From contig JACRKZ010000067.1 in NCBI GenBank assembly GCA_016235455.1, forward strand, positions 1 to 64,000: a stretch of 64,000 nucleotides of DNA, read 5' to 3'. Source of the DNA: Armatimonadota bacterium (lineage in GTDB: Bacteria; Armatimonadota; UBA10988). Within the stretch, counting starts at the first letter, position 1. Each line of letters starts with the position of its first letter. Below the pieces are notes generated by a model, which saw nothing but the letters and a program-made list of their open reading frames with translations, had not been told where the DNA came from and did not search any database. The translations under genes were made by a program, and so were the position numbers. Below, piece by piece: positions 23,246-32,958 of this stretch.

Positions 23246-23812
23246 CTAGATCCTTCGTCGCAGGGCATAGTATGCCAGAAGCGGCACCTCGCGCAGTCCA
23301 CCTTTGAGGCGCGTCTGCCAGCGCACCCAGCTGCCCGCGCCGTCGGCCGCGGCAAAGTAGCGACGGAACACGCGCTCGCAGCGGAAGACGTGGTAGTAGT
23401 CGGTGACGACCACCACGCGCACGCGGCCGAGCACCGCCGCCGCCTCGCGCGCGTTGCCCTCGGTGCTGGTGGAGCGCTGCTCGACGAGGATGGCGTCGTC
23501 CGGCACGCCGAGCTGCCGGGCCAGGTTGGCGGCCACCACCGATTCGGCGGGCGGCACCGTGCCCACGCCCCCGGTGAAGACCAGTCTGGGCGCCACGCCG
23601 CGCCGCCACAGGTCCACGCCGCGGCGCGTACGCATGGCCAGCGCCGGCGACGGCACGCCGCCCGGCCAGACCCGGCAGCCGGCCACGATGATCGCGTCGT
23701 AGCGCCCCGCCTTGACCGGACGGTGCCCGTAGCTATCCAGTGCCGCCGCCGCGGCCAGCCATGCGGCCAGGCCCAGGCCGGCCAGCAGCCCGGCTCGGCG
23801 GCGGTTGGTCAT
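23246..23812 (-). CDS. DUF218/YdcF-SanA family protein
   Basis: A 188-residue protein with an N-terminal membrane helix (GLLAGLGLAAWLAAAAAL) and a periplasmic-facing DUF218 domain. The motifs AIIVAGCRVWPGGVPSPALAMRTRRGV, VFTGGVGT, QRSTSTEGNAREAA and VVVTDYYHVFRCERVFRR match the SanA/YdcF group, linked to envelope barrier function and peptidoglycan or polysaccharide metabolism. It overlaps the alkaline phosphatase stop by 4 bp (ATGA), so translation is coupled. Confidence 0.85.
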   Translation of the reverse strand: MTNRRRAGLLAGLGLAAWLAAAAALDSYGHRPVKAGRYDAIIVAGCRVWPGGVPSPALAMRTRRGVDLWRRGVAPRLVFTGGVGTVPPAESVVAANLARQLGVPDDAILVEQRSTSTEGNAREAAAVLGRVRVVVVTDYYHVFRCERVFRRYFAAADGAGSWVRWQTRLKGGLREVPLLAYYALRRRI

Positions 23813-25254
23813 TTGGTCTTGTCAGCCGCGGCTTTGTCCGCTGCGGCCTTGTCAGCCGCCGCCTTCTCGGCCGCCTTGGTGGCCGCGGACTTGACCGCCG
23901 GCGGCTTGTTGCCCGCGGGCTCGGCCTGACCCAGGCCCCACAGCTCGCGGACGGTGTTGGGCATGTCGGTGTTGTCCAGATAGCGGCCGCGCACCGGGTC
24001 GTTCAGCACGGCCATCTGGGCCAGCCGGTCTGCGCCCACGCCGCGCGCGGCAAAGGGCAGCAGGCTGTTGGTGTGGCTCTTGTAGTTCCATTCGGCATTG
24101 GGCAGTTGGCCCTTGCCGTTGCCGGTCAGGCGCGTGCCCGCGTTGGGCTTGCCACCCTCGGGCTTGGGCGCGCACAGGTAGCCGGTTTCGTGGTCGCCAG
24201 TCACGATGACCAGGTTCTGCTCCCAGCCGCCGTGCGCCTCAACCCACTTCACGACCGCTTCCGCTGCCTGGTTGAACTCGGTCTCTTCTTCCACCGAGCG
24301 GTCCAGCAGGTTGGAGTGCCCGGCCCAGTCGATGGCGCCGCCCTCGATCATCAGGAAGAAGCCATCGGGATCGGCGCTGAGCACGTTGAGCGCGCCCTGG
24401 GCCATGACGCCAAGCGTGGGCACGTTGTCGTTGCGCGGCGCGCCCTTGGCGCGCCCTTCCTGCAGGGTCGTGGCCACCTGCGGCACACCGAACAGGCGCT
24501 TGGCGCGGAGGTTGCCGCTGGCCAGGTCCTCGAACTGCTGCTTGCTCTCGATCAAGGTCCAGGGATCGGGCTTGCCGTCGGCATCGGCATCGCCGCCGGC
24601 GCGGCCGGCGCGGAGCTGCGCCCAGGTCTTGTCGCCGCCGACGTACTGGTAGTCGGGCTTCTCGCGCGTCTTGCCGTTGTCGTCAAACAGGGGGCTGCCG
24701 GCGCCCATGACCACATCGGCGGCGCTCTCGTCGATCATCTCGCGGGCGATCTCGGCGTAACTGCCGCGGCCCGCGTTGTGCGCCAGGAAGCCCGCCGGCG
24801 TGGCGTGGCTGAGCGGCACGCTGGTGATCACGCCGGACGCCTTGCCCAGCTTCTCAGCCACCTGGCAGAGGTTGACCAGCGGCTTCTTGTCCAGGCCGAC
24901 GCCGATGGCGCCGTTGTACGTCTTGGTGCCGGTGGCCATGGCCGTGGCCGACGCGGCGGAGTCGGTCGAGTTCTGCTTGGCGTACTCGGCGTCCGCCCAG
25001 AACCGGGTCGGGTCGTAGCCCGTGCCGTCGGCCGAGTAGGTGCTCATGGCCAGCCTGGTCCAGCCCGACTGCCGATAGACCTCGCGGTCGAGCGCGCCGT
25101 TGGCCCACAGGCCAGCGGCGTCGATCTGGTTGAAGCCGCAGCCGTCGCTGATCATGATGATCACGTTCTTCGGTCGCGTCTGCCCGCTGGCCAACGAGGC
25201 CAGGAGAACCGCCAACAGGGCCGGCAGGGCCACGCGGGTACGTCGGGTCATCAT
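23809..25254 (-). CDS. phoA: Alkaline phosphatase (PhoA family), exported
   Basis: A 481-residue phosphomonoesterase. The signal peptide is at 5-24 (RTRVALPALLAVLLASLASG). Metal ligands and the nucleophile are visible: IIMISDGCG at 32-40 with the first Asp, the phosphorylated Ser99 in NSTDSAASATAMATG, GVITSVPLSHATPAGFLAHN, LMIEGGAIDWAGHSN, and VTGDHETGYL. The C-terminus is an Ala-Lys-Asp low-complexity tail (AADKAAADKAAADKTK). Two in-frame ATGs open the gene (25254, 25251). It starts right after the aldo/keto reductase stop. No Pho box was recognised. Confidence 0.92.
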   Translation of the reverse strand: MMTRRTRVALPALLAVLLASLASGQTRPKNVIIMISDGCGFNQIDAAGLWANGALDREVYRQSGWTRLAMSTYSADGTGYDPTRFWADAEYAKQNSTDSAASATAMATGTKTYNGAIGVGLDKKPLVNLCQVAEKLGKASGVITSVPLSHATPAGFLAHNAGRGSYAEIAREMIDESAADVVMGAGSPLFDDNGKTREKPDYQYVGGDKTWAQLRAGRAGGDADADGKPDPWTLIESKQQFEDLASGNLRAKRLFGVPQVATTLQEGRAKGAPRNDNVPTLGVMAQGALNVLSADPDGFFLMIEGGAIDWAGHSNLLDRSVEEETEFNQAAEAVVKWVEAHGGWEQNLVIVTGDHETGYLCAPKPEGGKPNAGTRLTGNGKGQLPNAEWNYKSHTNSLLPFAARGVGADRLAQMAVLNDPVRGRYLDNTDMPNTVRELWGLGQAEPAGNKPPAVKSAATKAAEKAAADKAAADKAAADKTK

Positions 25255-25255
25255 C

Positions 25256-26242
25256 TCAAGCGATCCTTCCGTCGATGTAGCCCGGCCGCAGCCAGGGCGT
25301 CTGCTGCTCGTAACTGACTGCCAGCCGCACCGACTCGCTCAGCGCGTGCCGCTCCTCGTGCGGCATGGGCTTGAAGCCGGTGGCCAGTGCAGCCAGATCG
25401 TCGATGTGCGCGAGGCTGTCCGCGCCGACCAGCACGACGCCCATGCCCGGCAGGCTGAGCGTATAGCGCACCAGGTCCGTGCCCTTGAGGTCGGAGTTGC
25501 GCGCGCCACGCAGCGGCTTGATGGCCACCGCGCCGATCTTCTTCTCGACCAGATGGGGCAGCAACTGATCCTCGGCCACCGGGTCGGGCCGACCCGCGGG
25601 ATAGGGGCAGGTGACGATATCGGGGTCGAAGCGCCGGGCGGCCTCGAGCAGTAACTTGGCGCCCAGGTGGCTGGTCATGCCCCAGTGCCGCAGGACCTTC
25701 TGTTCCTTGAGTTCGCGCGCCGCCTTGACCGCGCCCACCTCCAGCGTGTCGAGTTTGTCACGCATGGTCAGACAGTGCAGGTGGTAGCAGTCCAGGTGGT
25801 CGGTGCCCAGCTTCTTGAGCGTCTTCTCGACGCTCTTCTTGAAGCCGTCATACGAGCGCGCATTGGTCTTGGAGACCATGAACACCTTGTCGCGCACCCG
25901 CGGCAGGATGCCGGCGACCAGATCCTCGCTGAACACGGTCTCGCCGGCCTTGTTCTTGGCCGAGTAGTCGTCGGCGCTGTCCCAGTAGTTGATACCGTGG
26001 ACCTCGATCGCCCGCTGCAACATGGCGGCGGCGCCGTCCCGGTCGTCTTTGAAGGCGCCGCAGAACACGCTGCCCAGGCCAAGCCCGTAGATGCTGACCT
26101 CGCGGCCCGTGCTGCCCAGCAGGTGTCGGTCGACCTGCCCCGCGGCCGGCTCCGCGGCCCGCCCGGCGCCGGGCGCCACGCTCGCGCCGAGCCCGGCCCA
26201 AAATGCCCCGCGCAGGAATCCGCGTCGGTCCGTGCCTTGCAT
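25256..26242 (-). CDS. Tat-exported aldo/keto reductase
   Basis: A 328-residue NAD(P)H-dependent oxidoreductase with a twin-arginine signal (TDRRGFLRGAFWAG, cleavage near GAGRAAEPAAG). The AKR tetrad is present: Asp and Tyr in INYWDSADDYSAK, Lys in VFMVSKTNAR, and His in LDCYHLHCL. The barrel continues to VVLVGADSLAHIDDL. Tat export of a folded AKR fits a periplasmic sugar or aldehyde reductase, inferred only. The ATG at 26242 has GGAG upstream, and a promoter lies just before it at 26261-26290. It is the first gene of the minus operon. Confidence 0.88.
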   Translation of the reverse strand: MQGTDRRGFLRGAFWAGLGASVAPGAGRAAEPAAGQVDRHLLGSTGREVSIYGLGLGSVFCGAFKDDRDGAAAMLQRAIEVHGINYWDSADDYSAKNKAGETVFSEDLVAGILPRVRDKVFMVSKTNARSYDGFKKSVEKTLKKLGTDHLDCYHLHCLTMRDKLDTLEVGAVKAARELKEQKVLRHWGMTSHLGAKLLLEAARRFDPDIVTCPYPAGRPDPVAEDQLLPHLVEKKIGAVAIKPLRGARNSDLKGTDLVRYTLSLPGMGVVLVGADSLAHIDDLAALATGFKPMPHEERHALSESVRLAVSYEQQTPWLRPGYIDGRIA

Positions 26243-26260
26243 ATCTCGCTCTCCGTGCGT

Positions 26261-26290
26261 AGTGTCGTCAGGTTGCGGCGTTGGTGTCAA
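26261..26290 (-). promoter_or_regulatory. Promoter of the aldo/keto reductase-phosphatase operon
   Basis: On the minus strand a perfect TTGACA (26285-26290) is followed after 18 bp by GACACT (26261-26266). Transcription would start about 12 bp before the ATG at 26242. The -10 element is only a partial match. Confidence 0.5.
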
Positions 26291-26401
26291 GCTTGGACGA
26301 CACCACGCCTGGAGACTCGACGCTCCGTTGGCGAGATCGGTTCGGTCCCGAGGCAAGTTCGCGCTTCGGCCGGCTCTGCGTCGCACGCCATCGTTGCGAA
26401 A

Positions 26402-26410
26402 TGCTACAAT
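26402..26410 (+). promoter_or_regulatory. Extended -10 promoter for the M6 protease
   Basis: TGC followed by TACAAT (26402-26410) is an extended -10 element about 53 bp before the protease start. No good -35 is seen. Confidence 0.5.
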
Positions 26411-26462
26411 GCGGTAGGACCCAAGCGCGACCTGGCGCGAGGCCAGGCGGGGAGGCATGACC

Positions 26463-29400
26463 ATGGTGCAGAGATCGTTGGGGCGTTGGGTGGCAGCCGC
26501 CATTCTGGCCATGTTGACTTGTCTGGCGACAGCCAGTGCAACGGAGGTCCGGTCCTTGCCGCGACCTGGTTGGGCCCGCACCTCGGCCAACGTGGTGCAG
26601 GTCCGTCAGAACGGCTGGCTGGTCGACGTCGTGGGCTTGCCCTCCGACCTGATGCCGCCGCGCCCGGGCACCGACCTGCCGGCCGTCGTGGCGCGCCGCA
26701 TGAAGGCCATCGGCGCCGTGCAGCAGACTCTCCGCCGCCGCACCGCCCGGGCCCCCCAGATCGGCACGCGCCGCGCGGTCTGCCTGCTCATCCAGTACAG
26801 CGACATGGCCGCCACCCTGCCGGCCAGCCACTACGACGATCTGCTATTCAGCCAAGGCACCTACAACGTGGGCGCCGGCAGCATGCACGACTACTACCAG
26901 AAGGCCAGCCACGGCCAGCTGGACTTCACCGGCCAGGTCACAGGTTCGTGGCTGACCGCCTCGCAGACGCACGACTACTACGCCGATGGGCAGTACGGTG
27001 ACGGCACGTTCCCCAAGAACGTCCAGGGCCTGGTGGCCGAAGCCGTGGCACTGGCCGACCCCATCGTCGACTTCAGCCAGTACGACAACGACGGCGACGG
27101 CATGGTGGACAACCTGATGGTCGTCCATGCCGGGCCGGGCGCGGAGTTCACGACCAATGTCAACGACATCTGGTCGCAGTCCTGGGGATTGGACACACCG
27201 GTGATGGTCGACGGCGTCGCCGCCCAGAACTTCATCATCCAGCCCGAGGACGGCGGCGTCGGTGTGTTCTGCCATGAGATGGGCCACGGCCTGGGCCTGC
27301 CCGACCTCTACGACCGCGACAACAGCTCGCAAGGCGTGGGCAACTATTGCCTCATGGCCGGCGGGTCCTGGCTGGGCAGCTCGGGCGGCGTCTACGGCAC
27401 CGACCCCGGCGTCATGTCCGCCTGGTGCCGCGCCGCGCTGGGCTGGGTGACACCGATCAACGTCACCGCCCCACGGCCCGGAACGATCCTCACACCCTCG
27501 GATGTGGGTGGCACACCGGCGCAGGATGTGGTCTACCGGCTCTGGCGGCGGGGCGCCAGCAGCCAGGAGTACTTCCTGGTTGAGAACATGCAGCACAGCC
27601 AGCTGCCCTCGCGCGGGTTGATGATCTGGCATTGCGACGACGCCAACAACGATTACTTCATCCAGAACGACTTCGAGTGGTATCCGGGCCAGCCGACCAA
27701 CCAGCACTATCTGGTCGCCCTGGAGCAGGCGGACGGCCGCTGGGACATGGAGCACAAGCGCAACCGCGGCGACGCCAACGACGCCTATCCTCTGGCGCTG
27801 GCCAGCGCTTTCGACGGCACCACGACGCCGTCCAGCCACGCCTACGACGATTCCGATAGCGAAGTGAAGCTGCAGAACATCCTGCGGCAGGGCGCGAACA
27901 TCCAGCTCGACATGACCCCCACCAACGTGGGGCCGCCGACGCAGATCGAGATCGTTCAGCAGCCCACCACCACCGCGGCGACGCAGCCCATCACGCCCGC
28001 GGTTAGTGTCCGGCTGCTCGACGCGACCGGCACTCTGGTCGACTGGAGCACGCAGAACGTCACGGTGGCCATCCAGAACAACCCCGGTGGCTCGACGCTG
28101 GCGGGCACCACGACCGTCCCGGTGGTCGGCGGTGTCGGCACGTTCGCCAACCTGGCGCTGAACAAGGCCGCCACGGGCTACACGCTGAAGATCTCTTCAG
28201 CCGGCTGCCCCGACGTGGTCAGCAGCGCCTTCGATATCGTGCCCGGCCCCGCGGCCTCGTGCGCCATCGTCGTCGACCCGACCGACGTGGCGGCCGGCGC
28301 ACAGATCAGCCCGCCGGTCGAAGTGCAGCTCTACGACGTGGACAACAACGCGGCCTCGCTGGACAACACCACCGTGGTCTCGGTGCGCATCCAGCCGTCC
28401 TCCAACGCCACCAGCGCCACACTGGGCGGCACGACCAGCGCGACCGCCCGCGCCGGCCGGGTGCGGTTCACCGACCTGTACATGGACAAGGTGGGCACGG
28501 GCTATCGGTTGGAGGCCACCATCAGCGGCGCCACCTCCCAGCCCAGCGCCGTGTTCCGCGTCACCGCCGGCCAACCATCGGCGCTGACCATGGTCACCTC
28601 ACCGGGCGACAGCACCGCTGGCGCGGCCCTGGCACCGACACCGCGAGTGCTCATCACCGACGCTTTCGGCAACGACGCGACCACCGCCACCAACAATGTC
28701 AGCGTGACGGTGGAAGTGGGCAGCGGCACGCCGCCGACCTTGGCCGGCACCGTGACGCGGGCCGCTTCGGCCGGCTTGGCGACTTTCAGCGATCTGGTCC
28801 TGACGCTGGCTGGCTCGGGCTACCAACTGCGCTTCACCTCGCCCGGCTTGACCGACGCGGTCAGCACGCCGTTCGACATCGTGCCTGGCGCCGCGGCCGC
28901 CATGGCCTGGGTGCAACAACCGGTGGCGACGCAGGCCCTGGCGACGATGTCGCCTGGCCCCCGGCTGCAACTGCTCGACGCCTACGGCAACGTCGCCGCG
29001 AACGACAGCGCCACGACCGTGGATCTGACGCTCGGCAGCAACCCGACGTCGGCGACCCTGGCGGGCACCTTGACGGCCACGGCACAAGCCGGCCTGGTCG
29101 CCTTTGGCGACCTCAGCGTGAACCGCGTGGGCACGGGCTACACCTTGCTGGCCAGTTCCACGGGCAAGCCCGCCGTGGCCAGCGAGCCGTTCGCCATCCT
29201 GGAACGCACGCCTGATCCCACCCGATCAACGGTCACCATCAGCCCACCAACCATCGGCATCGACGGCCAGGACGCGACGCTGCACATCGTGCTGCTCGAC
29301 AGCATCGGCTTGCCGGTGCAGGGCTCGCCGCGCGGCGCGCGGAGCCTGGTCGCCAACCCGGCCACGGGCGTCACCATCAGCGACGCCGGCGCGGCCAGCG

Positions 29401-30796
29401 ACGACGACGGCAGGTGCGAGGTGAAGATCCGCTCGACCGTGCCCGGCGGCTACACGGTGGCGCCGCGCATCGGCTCGGTCACGCTGGCCAGCGTGCCTCT
29501 GGTGGTCAAGCAGGTGTTCAGCCAGGACTACGCCGCCGGCCTGCACTGCCTCGGGCTGCCGCTGGACAACACCGACGGCCGGCCGCTGACGGTGCTGGGC
29601 GCCGCGGGCTGGCGCATGGCGCGGTACGACGCGGACAGCAACGCGTTCGTCGCGTTCGGCGAGACCGACAACGACGACCCGCGCTTCTCGTTCGCTCGAG
29701 CGCGCGCACCTTGCGGGTGCTGGGCGAGGTCACGCCCAACCAGCCGTTCGACGTGACCCTGGGCCAGGGCTGGAACTGCCTGGCCAACCCGTTCGACGGC
29801 GTCATGCCGTGGGACTTGAGCGCCATGCAGGTGCTCGTCGGCAACGACTTCGTGCCGCTGAGCAACCCCACCACCTGGGACACCGTGGCCCCCTATGCCT
29901 GGTACTGGGACGGCACGCAGAACCGCCTGGTGTTCGACCCGGCCGTGCCCGCCTTCGCCAACGCGCTGAGCAGTGTGCCCCGCGCGGGTGGCTTGTGGGT
30001 GTGGTGCGCCACGGCCAACACCACGTTGCGCCTGCCGCCGCCGGTGGCTGGCGCCAGCCGCGCCGTGCGTTCGGTAAGCACGCGTGACTGGTCCGTCGCG
30101 CTGACCGCCGTCGGCCCCGACGGCAGCAGTGCCGGCGCATCGGCCGGTGTGTCGGCCGCGCTGAGCCGCGGTCTGCGCATCGCCGAGCCGCCCCGCCCCG
30201 CGGGCAGCGGCGGGGTCAGCCTCGCCGTGCTCGACGGCACCACGCGCCTGGCCGGCGACCTGCGGGCCTGGTCGGCGGGCGCCCAGAGCTGGGACCTGCT
30301 GGTCACCAGCCCCAGCGCGGGCAGCGTCACGCTGACCTGGCCCAGCCTGCTGCGCGGCTTGCCCGGTGGGTTGACCGCCGAGTTGACCGACCAGCAGACG
30401 GGTCGCTCGATCCTGCTCAACACGCTGTCCACCTACCGCTTCACCGCGGGTCGCGCCGGTGAGCAGCGCCGCCTGCGCCTGACGGTGCAGCCCGGCCACA
30501 TCCAGCGCAGCGCGATCACCGCGCTGGGCCTGGTGGGCGGTCGCGCGGCGGGCACCACGGTGGCCATCGGCGTCAGCGGGCCCGCGGACATCACGCTGCG
30601 GGTCAAGGGGCTGGGCGGCCGACTGGTCAAGGAAGTGACCAGCGCGGCCACCGAGGCCGGCACGGTGCAGGTGAGCTGGGACGGCACCGACCAGGACGGT
30701 CGGACCGTACCCGCGGGCACCTACCAACTCGAGGCCACCGCGGTGGCGCCCAATGGCGCTGTGAGCCGCGCGGTCCGCGCCATCACGGTGCGCTGA
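26463..30796 (+). CDS. M6 family metalloprotease with Ig-like repeats (frameshift near 29700)
   Basis: A secreted protease with signal peptide MVQRSLGRWVAAAILAMLTCLATASA and the zinc motif HEMGHGLGLPD (H271). The catalytic domain runs to about residue 480. Four Ig-like repeats of about 100 residues follow, each ending in an AFDIVPG- or AGQPS-type link, then another Ig-like domain, a propeller- or lectin-like region, and a C-terminal FlgD-type segment (ADITLRVKGLGGRLVKEVTS, then VSWDGTDQDGRTVPAGTYQLEA). The frame breaks at about 29700: frame 1 ends at 29756, while the homologous continuation (TLRVLGEVTPNQPF) is in the +2 frame. Removing one GC from (GC)4 at 29700-29707 restores about 1443 residues. 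The catalytic part is intact. A good GGAGG lies 7 bp before the ATG at 26463. Confidence 0.85.
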
Positions 30797-30813
30797 CGAA
30801 AGGAGCAGGTCCG

Positions 30814-31515
30814 ATGAAGGCAACTCACATGACGCGACGACATAGTGCGCTCCTGGTCCTGGGCGTGGTGCTGTCCGTGCTGGCCGGCGGCTGCGGCTCG
30901 GGCTCGCCCAAGATCGGCACGGTGGCGGGCCGGGTGCTCGACGACCTGGGCGCGCCGGTGGCCGGCGTGCACCTCCTGGTGGGCGCGTCCGCCGGCGACA
31001 CCAACGCGCTGGGCGAGTTCAGCATCGCCGGCGTGAGCACCGGCGCGCACTCGGTATCGGCCACCAAGACCGGCTATACGTTCAGCAGCGCGGCGGTCAC
31101 GGTGACCGGCGGCGGGACGGTCATCGCCACGCTGACCGGTACGCGGGCCAACGACGCGCCGCAGTTGACCGCGCAGGCGGCGCCCGCCACGGTGACCTTC
31201 GTGGGTGGCACGTCGACGCTGACCGTGACCGCCGCGGACGCCAACAGCGACACGCTGGCGGTGACGCTGACCGGCCCCGACGGCGCGGTGGAACTGACCA
31301 GCCTGGGTAGCGGGCAGTACCGCGCGACGGTGCTGCTGCCGGCCAACAACAGCGTGACCGCGCGGACCTACAACTACCAGTTCGCCGCCAACGACGGCCG
31401 CACCACGACGCGGTCCACGGTGACGGTGACGGTCAACGGGCTGGCCACGCCGGGCGATGTGGGCGGTGGCAGCACCCCCGGTGGCGGTGGACCCGATATC
31501 CCCAACATCCGCTAG
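30814..31515 (+). CDS. Lipoprotein with carboxypeptidase-regulatory-like domain
   Basis: A 233-residue protein. The signal peptide ends in a lipobox-like VLAGGC, so lipid attachment at Cys is likely. Residues about 32-100 form a CarboxypepD_reg-like beta sandwich (GRVLDDLGAPVAGVHLLVGA, FSIAGVSTGAHSVSATKTGYTF). A second beta domain follows (TLTVTAADANSDTLAVTLTGPDG). The C-terminus is Gly/Pro-rich. AAGGAG lies before the ATG. It is 17 bp after the M6 protease, so both are in one operon, which ends at a strong terminator. A surface role is likely; the ligand is unknown. Confidence 0.8.
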   Translation: MKATHMTRRHSALLVLGVVLSVLAGGCGSGSPKIGTVAGRVLDDLGAPVAGVHLLVGASAGDTNALGEFSIAGVSTGAHSVSATKTGYTFSSAAVTVTGGGTVIATLTGTRANDAPQLTAQAAPATVTFVGGTSTLTVTAADANSDTLAVTLTGPDGAVELTSLGSGQYRATVLLPANNSVTARTYNYQFAANDGRTTTRSTVTVTVNGLATPGDVGGGSTPGGGGPDIPNIR

Positions 31516-31524
31516 ACACGCCTC

Positions 31525-31560
31525 GGGGCCGCGGCCATCGGCCGCGGCCCCGTTGCTTTT
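31525..31560 (+). terminator. Strong intrinsic terminator
   Basis: A perfect 12-bp stem GGGGCCGCGGCC / GGCCGCGGCCCC with loop ATC is followed by GTTGCTTTT. It ends the M6 protease-lipoprotein operon. Confidence 0.88.
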
Positions 31561-31582
31561 GGGGCGGCGCGCGAGCACAGCC

Positions 31583-32953
31583 ATGGCACAGCCGGTGGAT
31601 ATGGCGCGGCGTACGCGCGAGTTGTCCGGGCAACGCTGGGGCATGTTCGTGTGCTGGTCGTTCAGCACGTTCTCGGGCCGCGAGTGGACGGGCGGCGTGA
31701 AGGACGTGCCGTTCTTCCGCGCCACGGGCGTGGACACCGACCAGTGGGCCCGCACCGCACGTGAAGCGGGCATGGGCTACATCCTCTTCCTCACCAAGCA
31801 CCACGACGGGTTCTGCCTGTGGGACACGGCCACCACCGAGCGGCGGGTGACCCGCGCGCCGCTCGGTCGGGACGTACTGGCCGAACTGCGCCGCTCCTGC
31901 GACAAGTACGGCATCAAGCTGGCACTGTACTTCTCCGAGGGCGACTGGACCTGGCCTGGCGCAACCGATGGCGCCGGCGGCAAAGGTGGCAGTTGGCCCG
32001 AGCAGAAGAAGGCCCAACTCCGTGAACTGCTGACCCGGTACGGGCCCATCGAGTACCTCTGGTTCGACCACGCCGTGGGCGACGGCGGGCTCAGCCACGC
32101 CGACACGGTGGCCTTCTGCAAGAGCCTGCAGCCCGGCTGCTTCGTGGGCTTCAACCACGGCGACCAGCAGGGAGCCGATATCCGTCTGGGCGAAATGGGC
32201 CGGCCCGGTCCGCTGGCCGACCAGTCAGCCGCCGGGCCGTACGCCGCCAAGGCCGCCAACAGCTACCGGCTGGCCGAGTTCACCTACCCCATCCTGCCCA
32301 CGCATGAGGGCGGGGCCATGTGGTTCTACTCGCTGCCGCGCCACGACAACCTGTGCCGTGACGCCGCCAGCCTGTATGAGGACTACCTGGGCGCGGTGCG
32401 TTACGGCAATGTGTTTGCGCTCGACGTGGGCCCGGACTACGCCGGCCGGCTGCGCGACATCGACGTGCGTACACTGCGCACCGTCGGCCGCATGATCCGC
32501 GCCGGCGCGAGCCGGCCGGCCAAGCCGCAGCCGCTGTCTGTCGGCTGCCCCGCCACGGCGTCCAGCACCTGGAACAGCCCCGGCTACGAGGCGGCGAAAG
32601 CCTTCGACGGTAGCGACGCCACCCGCTGGGGCGCCGCGCCGGACGCCCGCGCGGGCTGGCTGGCGGTCGACCTGGGCCAGCCGAGGCTGGTCGCGCGGGT
32701 GGTGGTGAAGGAGCTTGGCTTCCACCGCACGCAGCGCTTCGCCATCGAACTCAGCCGCGATGGCTCGATCTGGGAGACGGTCGCCACGGGCGAGACGCTG
32801 GCCGGCACGCGGACCTTCGACTTCGAGCCGCGCCTGGTACGGCGGGTCCGTCTGAACGTCCTGGCCGCCAACGAGGTGCCGACGATTGAGTCGGTTGAGG
32901 TCTATGGTCCCGAGCGCACGGCACTCGTCGGGCGGCAGCGGACGCTGCGCTAG
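31583..32953 (+). CDS. GH29-like alpha-L-fucosidase with C-terminal F5/8 (CBM32-like) domain
   Basis: A 456-residue protein. The barrel has GQRWGMFVCWSFSTFSGREW, ILFLTKHHDGFCLWD at 68-82, and the probable nucleophile Asp162 in IEYLWFDHAVG. A discoidin-type domain at about 320-450 has ATASSTWNSPGYEAAKAFDGSDATRW and WLAVDLGQPRLVARVVVKE. Despite the carbohydrate-binding tail there is no signal peptide at this start. The ATG at 31583 is chosen because the barrel begins close after it; the longer reading upstream crosses the terminator. It is distinct from the GH29 at 20139. Its 3' end is only 5 bp from the convergent ATPase gene. Confidence 0.85.
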   Translation: MAQPVDMARRTRELSGQRWGMFVCWSFSTFSGREWTGGVKDVPFFRATGVDTDQWARTAREAGMGYILFLTKHHDGFCLWDTATTERRVTRAPLGRDVLAELRRSCDKYGIKLALYFSEGDWTWPGATDGAGGKGGSWPEQKKAQLRELLTRYGPIEYLWFDHAVGDGGLSHADTVAFCKSLQPGCFVGFNHGDQQGADIRLGEMGRPGPLADQSAAGPYAAKAANSYRLAEFTYPILPTHEGGAMWFYSLPRHDNLCRDAASLYEDYLGAVRYGNVFALDVGPDYAGRLRDIDVRTLRTVGRMIRAGASRPAKPQPLSVGCPATASSTWNSPGYEAAKAFDGSDATRWGAAPDARAGWLAVDLGQPRLVARVVVKELGFHRTQRFAIELSRDGSIWETVATGETLAGTRTFDFEPRLVRRVRLNVLAANEVPTIESVEVYGPERTALVGRQRTLR

Positions 32954-32958
32954 CGGGC

